Of a stretch of DNA of 64,000 nucleotides, positions 19,577-28,579 are shown in pieces (within the stretch, counting starts at the first letter, position 1; each line of letters starts with the position of its first letter). The position numbers and the translations under genes are program-made. This DNA is from Azohydromonas aeria (GTDB lineage: Bacteria; Pseudomonadota; Gammaproteobacteria; Burkholderiales; Burkholderiaceae_C). Below the pieces are notes generated by a model, which saw nothing but the letters and a program-made list of their open reading frames with translations, did not search any database and was not told the origin of the DNA. Where the stretch lies: contig NZ_VIDQ01000024.1 of assembly GCF_009760915.1 (NCBI RefSeq), forward strand, positions 22,101 to 86,100. Reading direction: 5' to 3'.

Positions 19577-20253
19577 CGCCGGCGCTGGCCTGGCCGCTGC
19601 TGACGCTGGCGGCCTATGCCGCGGCGTTGTGGCTGTACCGGCGCAGCGGGCATCACCTGCTGTGCCTGCCGGTGCTCACCGGCACCGCGCTGGTGGTGGC
19701 GCTGCTGGCGCTGTCGGGCACCGCCTACCCGGTCTATGCCGACGCCACCCGGCTGCTGCGCTGGCTCACCGGCCCGGCCGTGATCGCCCTGGCCGTGCCG
19801 CTGTACCGGCAGGCCGCGCTGCTGCGCCGGCTGGCGCTGCCGCTGCTAGGCGCGCTGCTGGCAGGCTGCGCCGTCGCGGTGGGGGCCACGCTGGCCCTGG
19901 CCTTCGCGCTGGGCGCGCCGCGCGAGGTGGCGCTGTCGCTGGCGCCGAAGTCCGCGACCATGCCGATCGCCATGGCGGCCGCCGAGCGTGCGGGCGGCCT
20001 GCCCGCGCTGGCGGCCATGGCCGTGGTGGCCACGGGCGTGCTGGGCACGCTGCTGTGCGCGCCGCTGCTGCGGCGGCTGCGCATCGAGGACGAGCGGGTC
20101 ACGGCCTTCACGCTGGGCCTGGCGGCGCATGCCATCGGCGTGGCGCGAGTGCTGCAGACGCGGCCGGACACGGTGGCCTTCGCCGCGCTGGCCATGAGCC
20201 TCAACGGCGTGGCCACGGCGCTGGCCGTGGCGCTGCTGGCGCGCTGGCTCTGA
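19573..20253 (+). CDS. lrgB: LrgB/CidB family membrane protein
   Basis: A 226-residue protein with six to seven hydrophobic helices. The family signature is clear in SLAPKSATMPIAMAAAERAG and AFTLGLAAHAIGVARVLQ. It overlaps the upstream CidA/LrgA gene by ATGA, so the two subunits are made together. The pair functions as a pyruvate transporter in several bacteria. No regulator gene is adjacent. Confidence 0.87.
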   Translation: MTPALAWPLLTLAAYAAALWLYRRSGHHLLCLPVLTGTALVVALLALSGTAYPVYADATRLLRWLTGPAVIALAVPLYRQAALLRRLALPLLGALLAGCAVAVGATLALAFALGAPREVALSLAPKSATMPIAMAAAERAGGLPALAAMAVVATGVLGTLLCAPLLRRLRIEDERVTAFTLGLAAHAIGVARVLQTRPDTVAFAALAMSLNGVATALAVALLARWL

Positions 20254-20386
20254 GCCGTCCCGGGTTTGAAACCAGGAGTGCGTCGCGCGGCGCGCGGGTC
20301 TCGGTCACACTGGCGCAGCGGCCCGGATTGGTTCTCCCGTCGGGAATCCGCCGGGCCATCCGGAAAACACACTCATTGACCTTGCC

Positions 20387-20800
20387 ATGCGCACGAGTTT
20401 CCACCTGGCCTACCACGTTCGCGACCTTGACGAGGCACGCGCCTTCTATGGGAGTCTGCTGGGCTGCCGCGAAGGCCGAAGCACCGACACCTGGGTCGAT
20501 TTCGACTTCTTCGGTCACCAGATTTCGCTGCACCTCGGTGAACCCTTCGCGGTCACGAATACCGGACTGGTGGGAGACCACCAGGTGCCCATGCCCCACC
20601 TTGGACTCGTGATGGCCATGCCGGACTGGAAGGACCTGGCCGAGCGGCTGACGAGCCAGCAGGTGGACTTCGTGATTCCGCCCAGCGTGCGGTTCGAAGG
20701 CGAGGCTGGCGAGCAGGCCACGATGTTCTTCCGCGATCCGAGCGGCAACCCGATCGAAGTCAAGGGCTTCGCGGACCTGGACAAGGTGTTCACGAAATAG
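20387..20800 (+). CDS. VOC (glyoxalase/dioxygenase fold) protein
   Basis: A 137-residue protein with two beta-alpha-beta-beta-beta modules. FHLAYHVRDLDEARAFYGSL opens the first; DFDFFGHQISLHL and MFFRDPSGNPIEVKGF supply typical VOC metal-ligand His and Glu positions. Similar stand-alone proteins are annotated as glyoxalases without known substrate. It is a single gene, convergent with the second MocR gene. Confidence 0.82.
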   Translation: MRTSFHLAYHVRDLDEARAFYGSLLGCREGRSTDTWVDFDFFGHQISLHLGEPFAVTNTGLVGDHQVPMPHLGLVMAMPDWKDLAERLTSQQVDFVIPPSVRFEGEAGEQATMFFRDPSGNPIEVKGFADLDKVFTK

Positions 20801-20886
20801 GACTGGCAAGTCTGGCGCGTTGCATGCGCTCTCGGGTATCCGCAGGTCACCGATGAGCTGCGGATGATGCAGCCTGGATGGCGGCG

Positions 20887-22272
20887 CTACGGCGCCGCCC
20901 GGCACTCGTCCAGCGCCTTGCCCACGGCCAGCAGCGCCCGGCCGCAGTCGTTGCGTGTCAAGGCGCCGCCCAGGCACAGCCGCAGCGCCTCGGGTGGCTG
21001 ACGGTCGGTGGAGAAGGCGCTGGCCGCCACTGCCGCCACGCCCAGCGCCTGCAGCGATGCGGCGATGTCGCCGGCCACGCAGCGGCCGTCGGCGCCCTGC
21101 GCCAGCGGCAGCCAGGCGTGAAAGCCGTTGGGTTGCGTGCGCACGCCGCGCGCACCGAGGTGCTCGCGGATCAGCGCGCTGCGCCAGGCGCATTCCTCAC
21201 GGATCGCCGCGAGCACCGCGCTCGCCTGTCCCTGCTCCAGCCAGTCGGCCACCACGGCGTTGGTGATGGGCGAGGCCATCACCGTCATGGCCCGCAGCGC
21301 GCCGGCCAGGCGCTGCGCCGTGGCCACCGAGGGCGCCAGCACCTGGGCCGTGCGCAGCCCGGCGCCGAGCCACTTGGAGAAGCCGCTGACGTAGTAGGTG
21401 AGCTCCGGCGCGAAATCGGCCAGCGGCGGCGGCGTGGCTGCGGGCAGCATGCCGTAGGCATCGTCCTCGATGATCGGGATGCTGAAGCGCTCGGCGATGT
21501 CGGCCAGCCGCTCGCGCCGGCGCATCGGCAGCGTCGCGGTGGTCGGGTTGTGCAGGTTGGGACACAGGTACAGGGCGCCGACGGGCGCGCTGCGGCACGC
21601 CGCCTCGAAGGTCTCGGGCCGCAGGCCGTCCTCGTCCATCTCCAGCGGCAGCAGCTGCACGCCCAGGTGCGCCGCGATGGCCTTGAGCCCGGGATAGACC
21701 AGCGGCTCCACGCACAGGCTTTGCCCCTTCTTCACCAGCATCGACACCAGCGCCAGCAGCACGGCATGGATGCCCGGTGCCACCAGCACGCGCTCGGGCG
21801 CGGCCGTCGGCACCCACTGGCGCAGCCAGGCGGCGGCCAGCGCGCGGTCTCGCGAGGTGCCGCCGAAGTCCTGGTAGCGCATCAGGTCGTGCAGCGGCGT
21901 GGCGGCGATGGCCGCGGCCGCTTCTTCCTGCAGGGCGCGCAGGGCCGGATGGTCCTCGATCTCCGGCGGCATGTTCATCGTCATCTCGGCGCCCGTGCCC
22001 GCGCGCAGCGGCAGTCCGATGAAGGAGCCGCGCACGAACGAACCCAGCCCGGGCCGCGAGGCGACGAGCCCGCGCTCGCGCGCCTCGGCAAAGCCGCGCA
22101 CCACGGTCGTGTAGTTGAGCTGCAGCTTCACGGCGAGCTCGCGCAGCGGCGGCAGCCGCTCACGCGGCGCCAGGCGGCCCTGCTGCAGGTCCTCCGCGAT
22201 CAGCTCCGGAATCAGCTGGTACGCGGGCAGCGTGCTGCCGCGCAGGCGCGCAAGCCAGTGGGTGAAGGGCAT
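20887..22272 (-). CDS. MocR-family regulator, likely regulator of the Nit1C cluster
   Basis: A 461-residue GntR-aminotransferase fusion. The winged helix (about 10-75) contains RLPPLRELAVKLQLNYTTVV. The PLP domain has VLVAPGIHAVLLALVSML, CPNLHNPTTATLPM and the Lys in YVSGFSKWLGAGLRTAQVL. It reads away from nitB across a 384-base divergent region with repeated ATTGAT motifs. That position suggests it controls the Nit1C genes; other Nit1C loci have different regulators, so this is inference. Confidence 0.88.
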   Translation of the reverse strand: MPFTHWLARLRGSTLPAYQLIPELIAEDLQQGRLAPRERLPPLRELAVKLQLNYTTVVRGFAEARERGLVASRPGLGSFVRGSFIGLPLRAGTGAEMTMNMPPEIEDHPALRALQEEAAAAIAATPLHDLMRYQDFGGTSRDRALAAAWLRQWVPTAAPERVLVAPGIHAVLLALVSMLVKKGQSLCVEPLVYPGLKAIAAHLGVQLLPLEMDEDGLRPETFEAACRSAPVGALYLCPNLHNPTTATLPMRRRERLADIAERFSIPIIEDDAYGMLPAATPPPLADFAPELTYYVSGFSKWLGAGLRTAQVLAPSVATAQRLAGALRAMTVMASPITNAVVADWLEQGQASAVLAAIREECAWRSALIREHLGARGVRTQPNGFHAWLPLAQGADGRCVAGDIAASLQALGVAAVAASAFSTDRQPPEALRLCLGGALTRNDCGRALLAVGKALDECRAAP

Positions 22273-22656
22273 GGCGTCAAGGCCGCGAGGGCCGGTGTTG
22301 CATGGGCGCCGCTGCCGCACGAAACGTGCCGATCGCAAGGCCTGATCGCATCGGGTTCTCGCCTTGAGGCTGATCAATCCCGGTGCATCCGCCCCATTGA
22401 TCGGATGCATTGATTGCATCGGGCCGCGACCGGTCTTGGTGCGCGTGGCGGCAGGGTTCCCGCGGCGCCCGCCGGCCGGATGGCTGCGCGGTCCGGGTGG
22501 CGTTCGCTCTGTTGATCGGGTGTTGGTCGCATGCGCGCCAGGCGCCGTGGCATGGCCGTCGCAATGGAGTCCAGCGTCCGGCACCCGCCGGGCGCGCTGC
22601 CGGCAGCCACCGAACCGCGGCTGCGGCACCGCTCCAACACCGCACGAGGACGAGCC
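22273..22656. promoter_or_regulatory. Divergent control region of MocR and Nit1C with ATTGAT repeats
   Basis: ATTGATCGGATGC (22396-22408) is followed directly by ATTGATTGCATCGGG (22409-22423). TTGATCGGG recurs at 22512-22520, and a reverse copy (GATCAATCCCGG) lies near 22373-22384. These are candidate MocR sites. No convincing sigma-54 promoter is seen. Confidence 0.45.
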
Positions 22657-23139
22657 ATGCCCAAGGTCACCCATCCCGCCGCCCAGAAGGGCGATTTCCT
22701 GGTTGATTACGAAGAGAAGGTCTTCGAGGACGTGAAGGCCGAGCCCGGCGAGAAGGCACTCGTCACCTTTCACACCGTGGCGTTCGAAGGCTCCATCGGC
22801 CTGGTGAACCTGCTGCAGGCCACGCGGCTGCAGCGCAAGGGCTTCGACACGTCGATCCTGCTTTACGGCCCGGGCGTGACGCTGGGCGTCAAGCGCGGCT
22901 TCCCGAAGCTGGGTGACGAGGCCTTCCCCGGGCACCAGAACTTCAACAACCAGATCACCAAGTTCATCGCCGAGGGCGGCAAGGTCTACGCCTGTCGCTT
23001 CGCGTTGCAGGCGCTCTACGGCCACGGCGAGGGCGCGCTGATCGAGGGCATCCGCCCCATCAACCCGCTGGACGTGCTGGACCTGGTGCTGCTGCACCGC
23101 AAGGCCGGCGCCTTCATCCTCGACAGCTGGACGCTGTAA
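22657..23139 (+). CDS. nitB: Nit1C protein, MSMEG_0572/Sll0783 family
   Basis: A 160-residue soluble protein of unknown biochemistry, the usual first gene of Nit1C clusters. The family is recognised from [40 protein letters not shown] and [20 protein letters not shown], a DsrE-like fold. GCACGAGGA precedes the ATG at 22657. Clusters of this type are induced by nitrogen starvation and allow some bacteria to use cyanide as nitrogen source. Stop and next start are 13 bp apart. Confidence 0.88.
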   Translation: MPKVTHPAAQKGDFLVDYEEKVFEDVKAEPGEKALVTFHTVAFEGSIGLVNLLQATRLQRKGFDTSILLYGPGVTLGVKRGFPKLGDEAFPGHQNFNNQITKFIAEGGKVYACRFALQALYGHGEGALIEGIRPINPLDVLDLVLLHRKAGAFILDSWTL

Positions 23140-23152
23140 GCGAAAGCCCGAC

Positions 23153-24193
23153 ATGGCTGACACGAAGCAGCGCAAGTCGGTGCGCGCCGCGGCCGCGCAG
23201 ATCGCCCCCGACCTCGACAGCGCCGACGGCACCACCGCGCGCGTGCTGGAGACCATCCGCGACGCGGCGCGCCGGGGCGTGGAGCTGATCGTCTTTCCGG
23301 AGACCTTCGTTCCCTACTACCCGTACTTCTCCTTCGTGCAGCCGCCGGTGCTGCAGGGCCCGGCGCACCTGCTGCTCATGGAGCGCGCCCCGACGGTGCC
23401 CGGACCCATGACCGATGCCGTGTCGGCCGCCGCGCGCGAGGCCGGCATGGTGGTGGTGCTGGGCATCAACGAACGCGACCACGGCAGCCTCTACAACACG
23501 CAGCTGGTCTTCGACGCCGACGGCACGCTCTTGCTCAAGCGCCGCAAGCTCACGCCCACCTACCACGAGCGCATGGTCTGGGGCCAGGGCGACGCCAGCG
23601 GCCTGAAGGCCGTGGACACGCGCGCGGGCCGCGTCGGGGCACTCGCCTGCTGGGAGCACTACAACCCGCTGGCGCGCTACGCGCTCATGGCCGAGCACGA
23701 GGAGATCCACTGCGCGCAGTTCCCGGGCTCTCTGGTCGGCCAGGTCTTCGCCGACCAGATGGGCGTGACCATCCGCCACCACGCGCTGGAGTCAGGCTGT
23801 TTCGTGGTCAACGCCACCGGCTGGCTGACCAACGAGCAGATCCGCGCCGTCACGCCCGACGAGAAGCTGCAGGGGGCGCTGCGCGGTGGCTGCCACAGCG
23901 CCATCGTCTCGCCCGAAGGCAAGTACCTGGCCGAGCCGCTGACTGAAGGCGAGGGGCTGGTCGTCGCCGACCTGGACCTGGCGCTCATTGCCAAGCGCAA
24001 GCGGATGATGGACTCGGTGGGCCACTACGCCCGCCCCGAGCTGCTGAGCCTCGCGATCCGCCGCGAGCCGGCCGCCACCACGCAGCCGCTGCGCCCGGCT
24101 GCCGACGAAGTTGCGGTGGCAACCCCACCGGCCGCAGACAGTGGCACCGCCCCGCCCTTTACCGCGCCGGACGTTCCGCGCCGCGCCGCCTGA
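23153..24193 (+). CDS. nitC: Nit1C nitrilase
   Basis: A 346-residue carbon-nitrogen hydrolase. The catalytic triad is visible: Glu in [14 protein letters not shown], Lys in [15 protein letters not shown] and Cys in [18 protein letters not shown]. The WEHYNPL motif marks the nitrilase branch rather than amidases. NitC is the hydrolytic centre of the cluster and is required for cyanide assimilation where tested; its true substrate may be a nitrile made from cyanide. The C-terminal 30 residues ([12 protein letters not shown]) are Pro/Ala-rich and probably disordered. Confidence 0.92.
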   Translation: MADTKQRKSVRAAAAQIAPDLDSADGTTARVLETIRDAARRGVELIVFPETFVPYYPYFSFVQPPVLQGPAHLLLMERAPTVPGPMTDAVSAAAREAGMVVVLGINERDHGSLYNTQLVFDADGTLLLKRRKLTPTYHERMVWGQGDASGLKAVDTRAGRVGALACWEHYNPLARYALMAEHEEIHCAQFPGSLVGQVFADQMGVTIRHHALESGCFVVNATGWLTNEQIRAVTPDEKLQGALRGGCHSAIVSPEGKYLAEPLTEGEGLVVADLDLALIAKRKRMMDSVGHYARPELLSLAIRREPAATTQPLRPAADEVAVATPPAADSGTAPPFTAPDVPRRAA

Positions 24194-24217
24194 CCTTCCA
24201 CCACCCAGGACCCGCCC

Positions 24218-25369
24218 ATGACCGACCTCGCCATCGCCATCGCCACGCCTTCGGGTTCCCAGGACCCCGGTGCCCTGCACCGCCTGATGACCGAGTTGCA
24301 GTCGCAGGGGCTGCGCCTGGCCGACCCGGGCAGCGGCGCGCCCAGCCGCCGCGGCGGCGCCGGGCCCTCGGACCACAAGGCCGTCACCGTGGACGGCACA
24401 ACGCTGATGGTGCCGGTGCACACCCACACCGCCTTCAACTCGCCCTTCGTTGCCGACGCGCCCGGGCCCGACGGGCGCAGCACGCTGCGCCGCGGCAGCA
24501 TCCCCATCGCCAGCATCGCCTTCCCGGCGCAGCCGCGCTTCTATGCGCGCAGCACGGCCGACGGCATCCCGTACAGCCACATCGCCACGCTGCACGGCGC
24601 CGACGTGCTGGCCACCACGGTGCTGCAGACCTGCATCCGCTACGAGAGCCGGCGCAAGGCCTGCCGCTTCTGCGCCATCGGCCAGTCGCTGGCAGCGGGC
24701 CGCACCATCGCGCGCAAGACCCCGCAGCAGCTGGCCGAGGTGGCGAAAGCGGCCGTGGAGCTCGACAACGTGAAGCACATGGTGATGACCACCGGCACGC
24801 CGGCCACGCCGGATCGCGGCGCGCTCGTGCTGTGCGAGAGCGCGCAGGCCGTGAAGGCGGCGGTGGACCTGCCGCTGCAGGCGCAGTGCGAGCCGCCGGA
24901 CTCCGATGCCTGGTTCCAGCGCCTGAAGGACGCCGGCGTGGACACGCTGGGCATGCACCTGGAAGTGGTGGGCGAGGCGCTGCGCCAGCGCATCCTGCCC
25001 GGCAAGGCCGAGGTGCCGCTGGCGCGCTACTGGGACGCCTTCGAGGCGGCAGTGGCGGTGTTCGGCCGCGGCCAGGTGTCCACATACCTGCTGGCCGGGC
25101 TGGGCGATTCGGCCGAGACGCTGCTGGCCACGAGCGAGCGGCTGCTGGCGCTGGGCGTCTATCCGTTCGTGGTGCCTTTCGTGCCCATCAGCGGCACGCC
25201 CCTGGAGGACTACCCGGCGCCGCCGGCCGAGTTCATGCGCAGCGTGCTGGAGCCGCTGGGCCGCCTGGTGGCGGAGGCGGGGCTGCGCGCCGGCGACATC
25301 AAGGCCGGCTGCGGCCGTTGCGCCGCCTGCTCGACGCTGTCGCGCTACGAGACGCCGCTGGCGGCCTGA
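24218..25369 (+). CDS. nitD: Nit1C radical SAM protein, MSMEG_0568 family
   Basis: A 383-residue radical SAM enzyme. The cluster Cys residues appear in QTCIRYESRRKACRFCAIG, a CX9CX2C spacing rather than the usual CX3CX2C, which is a trait of the family. A second Cys group near the C-terminus (KAGCGRCAACS) may hold an auxiliary cluster. The central barrel includes KHMVMTTGTPATPDRGALVL and FVVPFVPISGTPLED. Its reaction in Nit1C is unknown; it probably builds or modifies the nitrile processed by NitC. Confidence 0.88.
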   Translation: MTDLAIAIATPSGSQDPGALHRLMTELQSQGLRLADPGSGAPSRRGGAGPSDHKAVTVDGTTLMVPVHTHTAFNSPFVADAPGPDGRSTLRRGSIPIASIAFPAQPRFYARSTADGIPYSHIATLHGADVLATTVLQTCIRYESRRKACRFCAIGQSLAAGRTIARKTPQQLAEVAKAAVELDNVKHMVMTTGTPATPDRGALVLCESAQAVKAAVDLPLQAQCEPPDSDAWFQRLKDAGVDTLGMHLEVVGEALRQRILPGKAEVPLARYWDAFEAAVAVFGRGQVSTYLLAGLGDSAETLLATSERLLALGVYPFVVPFVPISGTPLEDYPAPPAEFMRSVLEPLGRLVAEAGLRAGDIKAGCGRCAACSTLSRYETPLAA

Positions 25370-25386
25370 ACCCCGGGAGCCCACGC

Positions 25387-25995
25387 ATGAGCCTCGCCAC
25401 GCTGCCCGACCCCGTCACCACGGCCCTGCCCGCCTGGTGCGAGCTACCCTCCACCTTCGAGCCGCAGGAGTTCCGCATCCAGTGGGCCAGCGGGCCCTGG
25501 ATGCAGGCGCAGGCGCTGGCGCTGCGGCGCCAGGTGTTCTGCGGCGAGCAGCGGCTGTTCGATGGCGACGACCTGGACGACATCGACCTGTGCGAGCCCA
25601 GCACGCGGCTGCTGGTGGCGTTGTCGTGCTGGGGCGGGCAGCCCGACGAGGTCGTCGGCACGGTGCGCATCCACGAGGAAGTGCCGGGGCGCTGGTGGGG
25701 CTCGCGCCTGGCGGTGCGGCACGACTGGCGCCGGCATGGCGCCCTGGGCAGCACGCTCATCCGGCTGGCCGTCAGCAGCGCGCACGCCTGCGGCTGCATT
25801 GACTTCCTGGCCCATGTCCAGGCGCAGAACGTCCCGCTGTTCCGCCGGCTGCATTGGCAGGTGCTGGACGAGGTGACGCTGCACGGCCGCCCGCACGCGC
25901 GCATGCGCGCCGACCTGGCGCACTACCCGCCCTGCGCTACGCCCTACGCCGGCTTCGTGCTGGCCCGGTCGCCCCAGGGAGGCCGCCATGACTGA
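25387..25995 (+). CDS. nitE: Nit1C GNAT-like acetyltransferase, MSMEG_0567/Sll0786 family
   Basis: A 202-residue GNAT-fold protein: LALRRQVFCGEQRLFDGDDL, VGTVRIHEE (strand beta-4), RLAVRHDWRRHGALGSTLIR (acyl-CoA pyrophosphate loop) and FLAHVQAQNVPLFRRLHWQV. The ATG at 25387 follows GGGAGCC and leaves a family-like N-terminus. The last eight bases overlap the next gene. The acceptor substrate is unknown. Confidence 0.86.
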   Translation: MSLATLPDPVTTALPAWCELPSTFEPQEFRIQWASGPWMQAQALALRRQVFCGEQRLFDGDDLDDIDLCEPSTRLLVALSCWGGQPDEVVGTVRIHEEVPGRWWGSRLAVRHDWRRHGALGSTLIRLAVSSAHACGCIDFLAHVQAQNVPLFRRLHWQVLDEVTLHGRPHARMRADLAHYPPCATPYAGFVLARSPQGGRHD

Positions 25996-27016
25996 TCTGC
26001 AAGCGCTGGTCGGCGCTTTGCGCGCCAGCCGCGGCTTCGCGCACAAGGGCGACATCGGCGCCGTGCTGCAGCAGCTCGATTCAACCTCGGGCGGCGAGCG
26101 CACCGGCGTGCCCAATGGCGACGACTGCGCCGCGCTGCCCGACGGCGCCGGCGGCTGGCAGCTGCTGGCCATCGAGGGGCTGGTGCAGGACTTCGTACAG
26201 GCCAGCCCCTGGTTTGCCGGCTACAGCGCGGTCATGGTCAACCTCAGCGACGTGGCCGCGATGGGCGGGCGGCCAACGGCAGTGGTGGATGCGCTGTGGA
26301 GCCGCGACGACGGGCAGACCGCCCAGCTGCTGGCCGGCATGCGCGCGGCCTGCGAGCGCTACGGCGTGCCGCTGGTGGGTGGCCACACCAACCTGCGCAG
26401 CGACGCCGGGCAGCTGGCCGTGGCGGTGCTGGGGCACGCCCGGTCGCTGATCTCCAGCTTCGCAGCCCGGCCCGGCGACCGGCTGCTGATGGCGGTGGAC
26501 CTGCGCGGGCACTGGCACGACCCCTACCCGTTCTGGGACGCCTCCACCGAGGCGCCGGCCGCGCGGCTGCGCGAGGACCTGGCGCTGCTGCCCGCGCTGG
26601 CCGAAGACGGGCTGTGCGACGCGGGCAAGGACATCTCCATGGCCGGCGTGCTGGGCACGGCGCTGATGCTGCTGGAGTGCTCGGCCGCGGGAGCGCGCAT
26701 TGCGCTGGATCGGCTGCCGTGCCCGGCCGGCATGCCGCCCTGGCAGGCTGGTGGCGCGACAGCGGCCGAGGCGCGGCTGCGCTGGCTCAGTGCCTTTCCC
26801 AGCTTCGGCTACCTGCTCAGCGTCAGGCCCGGGCACGCCGGCGCGGTGGCGCAGCGTTTCACGAAGCGCGGCATCGCCTGCGCGGACATCGGCGCCGTCA
26901 CGGCCGAGCCACGCGTGGTGCTGACATCGAACGGCACGGACGGCGCCGCGCCGTGCGAGGCGACGCTGTGGGACTTCGCGGCGCAGCCGTTCATGACCGG
27001 GCGGAGGGCAGCATGA
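25988..27016 (+). CDS. nitF: Nit1C AIR-synthase-like protein, Sll0787 family
   Basis: A 342-residue PurM/ThiL-like ATP-binding protein. NGDDCAALPDGAGGWQLLAI and MVNLSDVAAMGGRPTAVVDA are the two N-terminal nucleotide and metal motifs of the superfamily; GHTNLRSDAGQLAVAVLG and DISMAGVLGTALMLLE continue the fold. Relatives phosphorylate or cyclise small molecules with ATP. The ATG overlaps nitE by eight bases and the stop overlaps the glycosyltransferase start by ATGA, so translation is coupled. Confidence 0.86.
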   Translation: MTDLQALVGALRASRGFAHKGDIGAVLQQLDSTSGGERTGVPNGDDCAALPDGAGGWQLLAIEGLVQDFVQASPWFAGYSAVMVNLSDVAAMGGRPTAVVDALWSRDDGQTAQLLAGMRAACERYGVPLVGGHTNLRSDAGQLAVAVLGHARSLISSFAARPGDRLLMAVDLRGHWHDPYPFWDASTEAPAARLREDLALLPALAEDGLCDAGKDISMAGVLGTALMLLECSAAGARIALDRLPCPAGMPPWQAGGATAAEARLRWLSAFPSFGYLLSVRPGHAGAVAQRFTKRGIACADIGAVTAEPRVVLTSNGTDGAAPCEATLWDFAAQPFMTGRRAA

Positions 27017-28227
27017 CCGGGGCCCTGCGCATCGCGCTGCTGACGCACTCGGTGCTGCCGCGCGGCGGCGTGGTGCACACGCTGGAGCTGGCCGAGGCGC
27101 TCGGCGCGCGCGGCCACGCGGTGACGGTCATCGCCCCGGCGGAGCCAGGACAGCGGTTGTTCCGCGCCGTGAGCTGCCGCGTGGCGCTACTGCCGCTGCC
27201 GCGCATCGGCGGCACGCTGGTCGAGCAGGTGGGCCAGCGCATCGCCGCGCTGGAGCAGGGCCTGCCCGCCGTGCTGACCGCCGGCCGCTTCGATCTGCTG
27301 CACGCGCAGGACAGCCTCAGCGGCAACGCGCTGTCCACGCTGGCGCAGCGTGGCCCCGGCCTGCCGCCGTGGGTGCGAACCGTGCACCACCTGGACGATT
27401 TCAGCGAGCCGCAACTCGCGGCCTGGCAGGCACGCGCCTGGCGCGAGGCCCGCGCGCTGGCCTGTGTCAGCGACATCTGGTGCGACCGGATGCGCCGCGA
27501 GCACGGCGTCCAGCCGCAGCGCATGTTCAACGGCGTGAACCTGGAGCGCTTCACGCCCATTCCACAAGCCGGCGACGCGGAGCTGCTGCGGTCCCTGGGA
27601 CTGCCGGACGACGGTGCGCCGCTGTGCCTGGCCGTGGGCGGCATCGAGCAGCGCAAGAACAGCCTGCGCCTGCTGCGCGCCTTCGCCCGGCTGCGCGCCG
27701 CCGACCCGGCCTGGGCCGATGCCCGGCTGGTGATGGCCGGCGGCGCCAGCCTGCTGGACCATGGCCCCGCGCTGCGCGGCTGGGGCGACGCGCTGCGCGA
27801 GCTTGGTCTGAGCGAAGGAACGGATGCCGCGGTATGGCGCACCGGGCCGCTGCCCGACGCGGCCCTGCCGGCGCTGATGCGCCGCGCCCGGCTGCTCGCC
27901 ATGCCGTCGCTGGTGGAGGGTTTCGGGCTGGTGGCGCTGGAGGCGCTGGCCTGCGGCACGCCGGTGCTGGTGTCGCAACGACCCCCGTTCACCGAGCACC
28001 TGGCCGGCTGCCCGGCCGTGGCGTGGTGCGACCCGCTGGACGAGGGCTCCGTGGCCGCGGGCCTGCAGCAGGCTGCCCTGCTGCCGCGTCCGTCCTCGCC
28101 ACCCAGCGTCTGCCTGGAACACGGCTGGGCGCGCAGTGCGGCCCTGCACGAAGCCTGGTACCGCGAGGTGCTGGCCCCGGACGCCGTTCCCGTCTTCATC
28201 GCCCCCGCCCATTCAGTCACTGCTTGA
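27013..28227 (+). CDS. Nit1C-associated GT4 glycosyltransferase, MSMEG_0565 family
   Basis: A 404-residue GT-B enzyme: ALLTHSVLPRGGVVHTLELA at the N-terminus, HAQDSLSGNALSTLA, then the donor domain with LAVGGIEQRKNSLRLLRAFA and MPSLVEGFGLVALEALACG. This member is present in only part of the Nit1C clusters and points to a glycosylated product. It starts within the nitF stop codon. Donor sugar and acceptor are unknown. Confidence 0.86.
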   Translation: MTGALRIALLTHSVLPRGGVVHTLELAEALGARGHAVTVIAPAEPGQRLFRAVSCRVALLPLPRIGGTLVEQVGQRIAALEQGLPAVLTAGRFDLLHAQDSLSGNALSTLAQRGPGLPPWVRTVHHLDDFSEPQLAAWQARAWREARALACVSDIWCDRMRREHGVQPQRMFNGVNLERFTPIPQAGDAELLRSLGLPDDGAPLCLAVGGIEQRKNSLRLLRAFARLRAADPAWADARLVMAGGASLLDHGPALRGWGDALRELGLSEGTDAAVWRTGPLPDAALPALMRRARLLAMPSLVEGFGLVALEALACGTPVLVSQRPPFTEHLAGCPAVAWCDPLDEGSVAAGLQQAALLPRPSSPPSVCLEHGWARSAALHEAWYREVLAPDAVPVFIAPAHSVTA

Positions 28228-28237
28228 GAGGACGCGC

Positions 28238-28531
28238 ATGCCCGCCATGCATTACACGCTGCGCTGGCCCGATGCCAGCGAAACCACCTGCTATTCGCCC
28301 TCGCTGGTGATCCAGGACTACTTCCAGCCCGGCCAGGCCTACGCGCTGCAGGACTTCATCCAGCGGCTGCGCGAGGCCACCGCCATCGCCAACGAGCGCG
28401 TGCAGGCCAAGTTCGGCTTCACCTGCTCGCGCGCCGGCGACCAGCTCGACCGGGTCGAGACGCTCGTGCGCCGCTGGGCCGAGCAGCCGGGCGCGCGGGT
28501 CGAGGTCGTCGGCTTCAGCCCAGCGCATTGA
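28238..28531 (+). CDS. nitG: Nit1C small protein, MSMEG_0570 family
   Basis: A 97-residue protein of the MSMEG_0570 nitrogen-starvation family, recognised from MHYTLRWPDASETTCYSPSL and VIQDYFQPGQAYALQDFIQR. No catalytic motif is visible. GAGAGGA lies 5 bases before the ATG. It follows the glycosyltransferase by 10 bp. Confidence 0.85.
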   Translation: MPAMHYTLRWPDASETTCYSPSLVIQDYFQPGQAYALQDFIQRLREATAIANERVQAKFGFTCSRAGDQLDRVETLVRRWAEQPGARVEVVGFSPAH

Positions 28532-28579
28532 AAGCGCCGCAACAGCGCACTCCTTCACTTCCACCGTTGAGACCGCATC

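Noticed and set aside
22480..22560. Sigma-54 promoter before nitB
   Set aside because: A TGGC near 22498 lacks a correctly spaced GC-containing -12 element.
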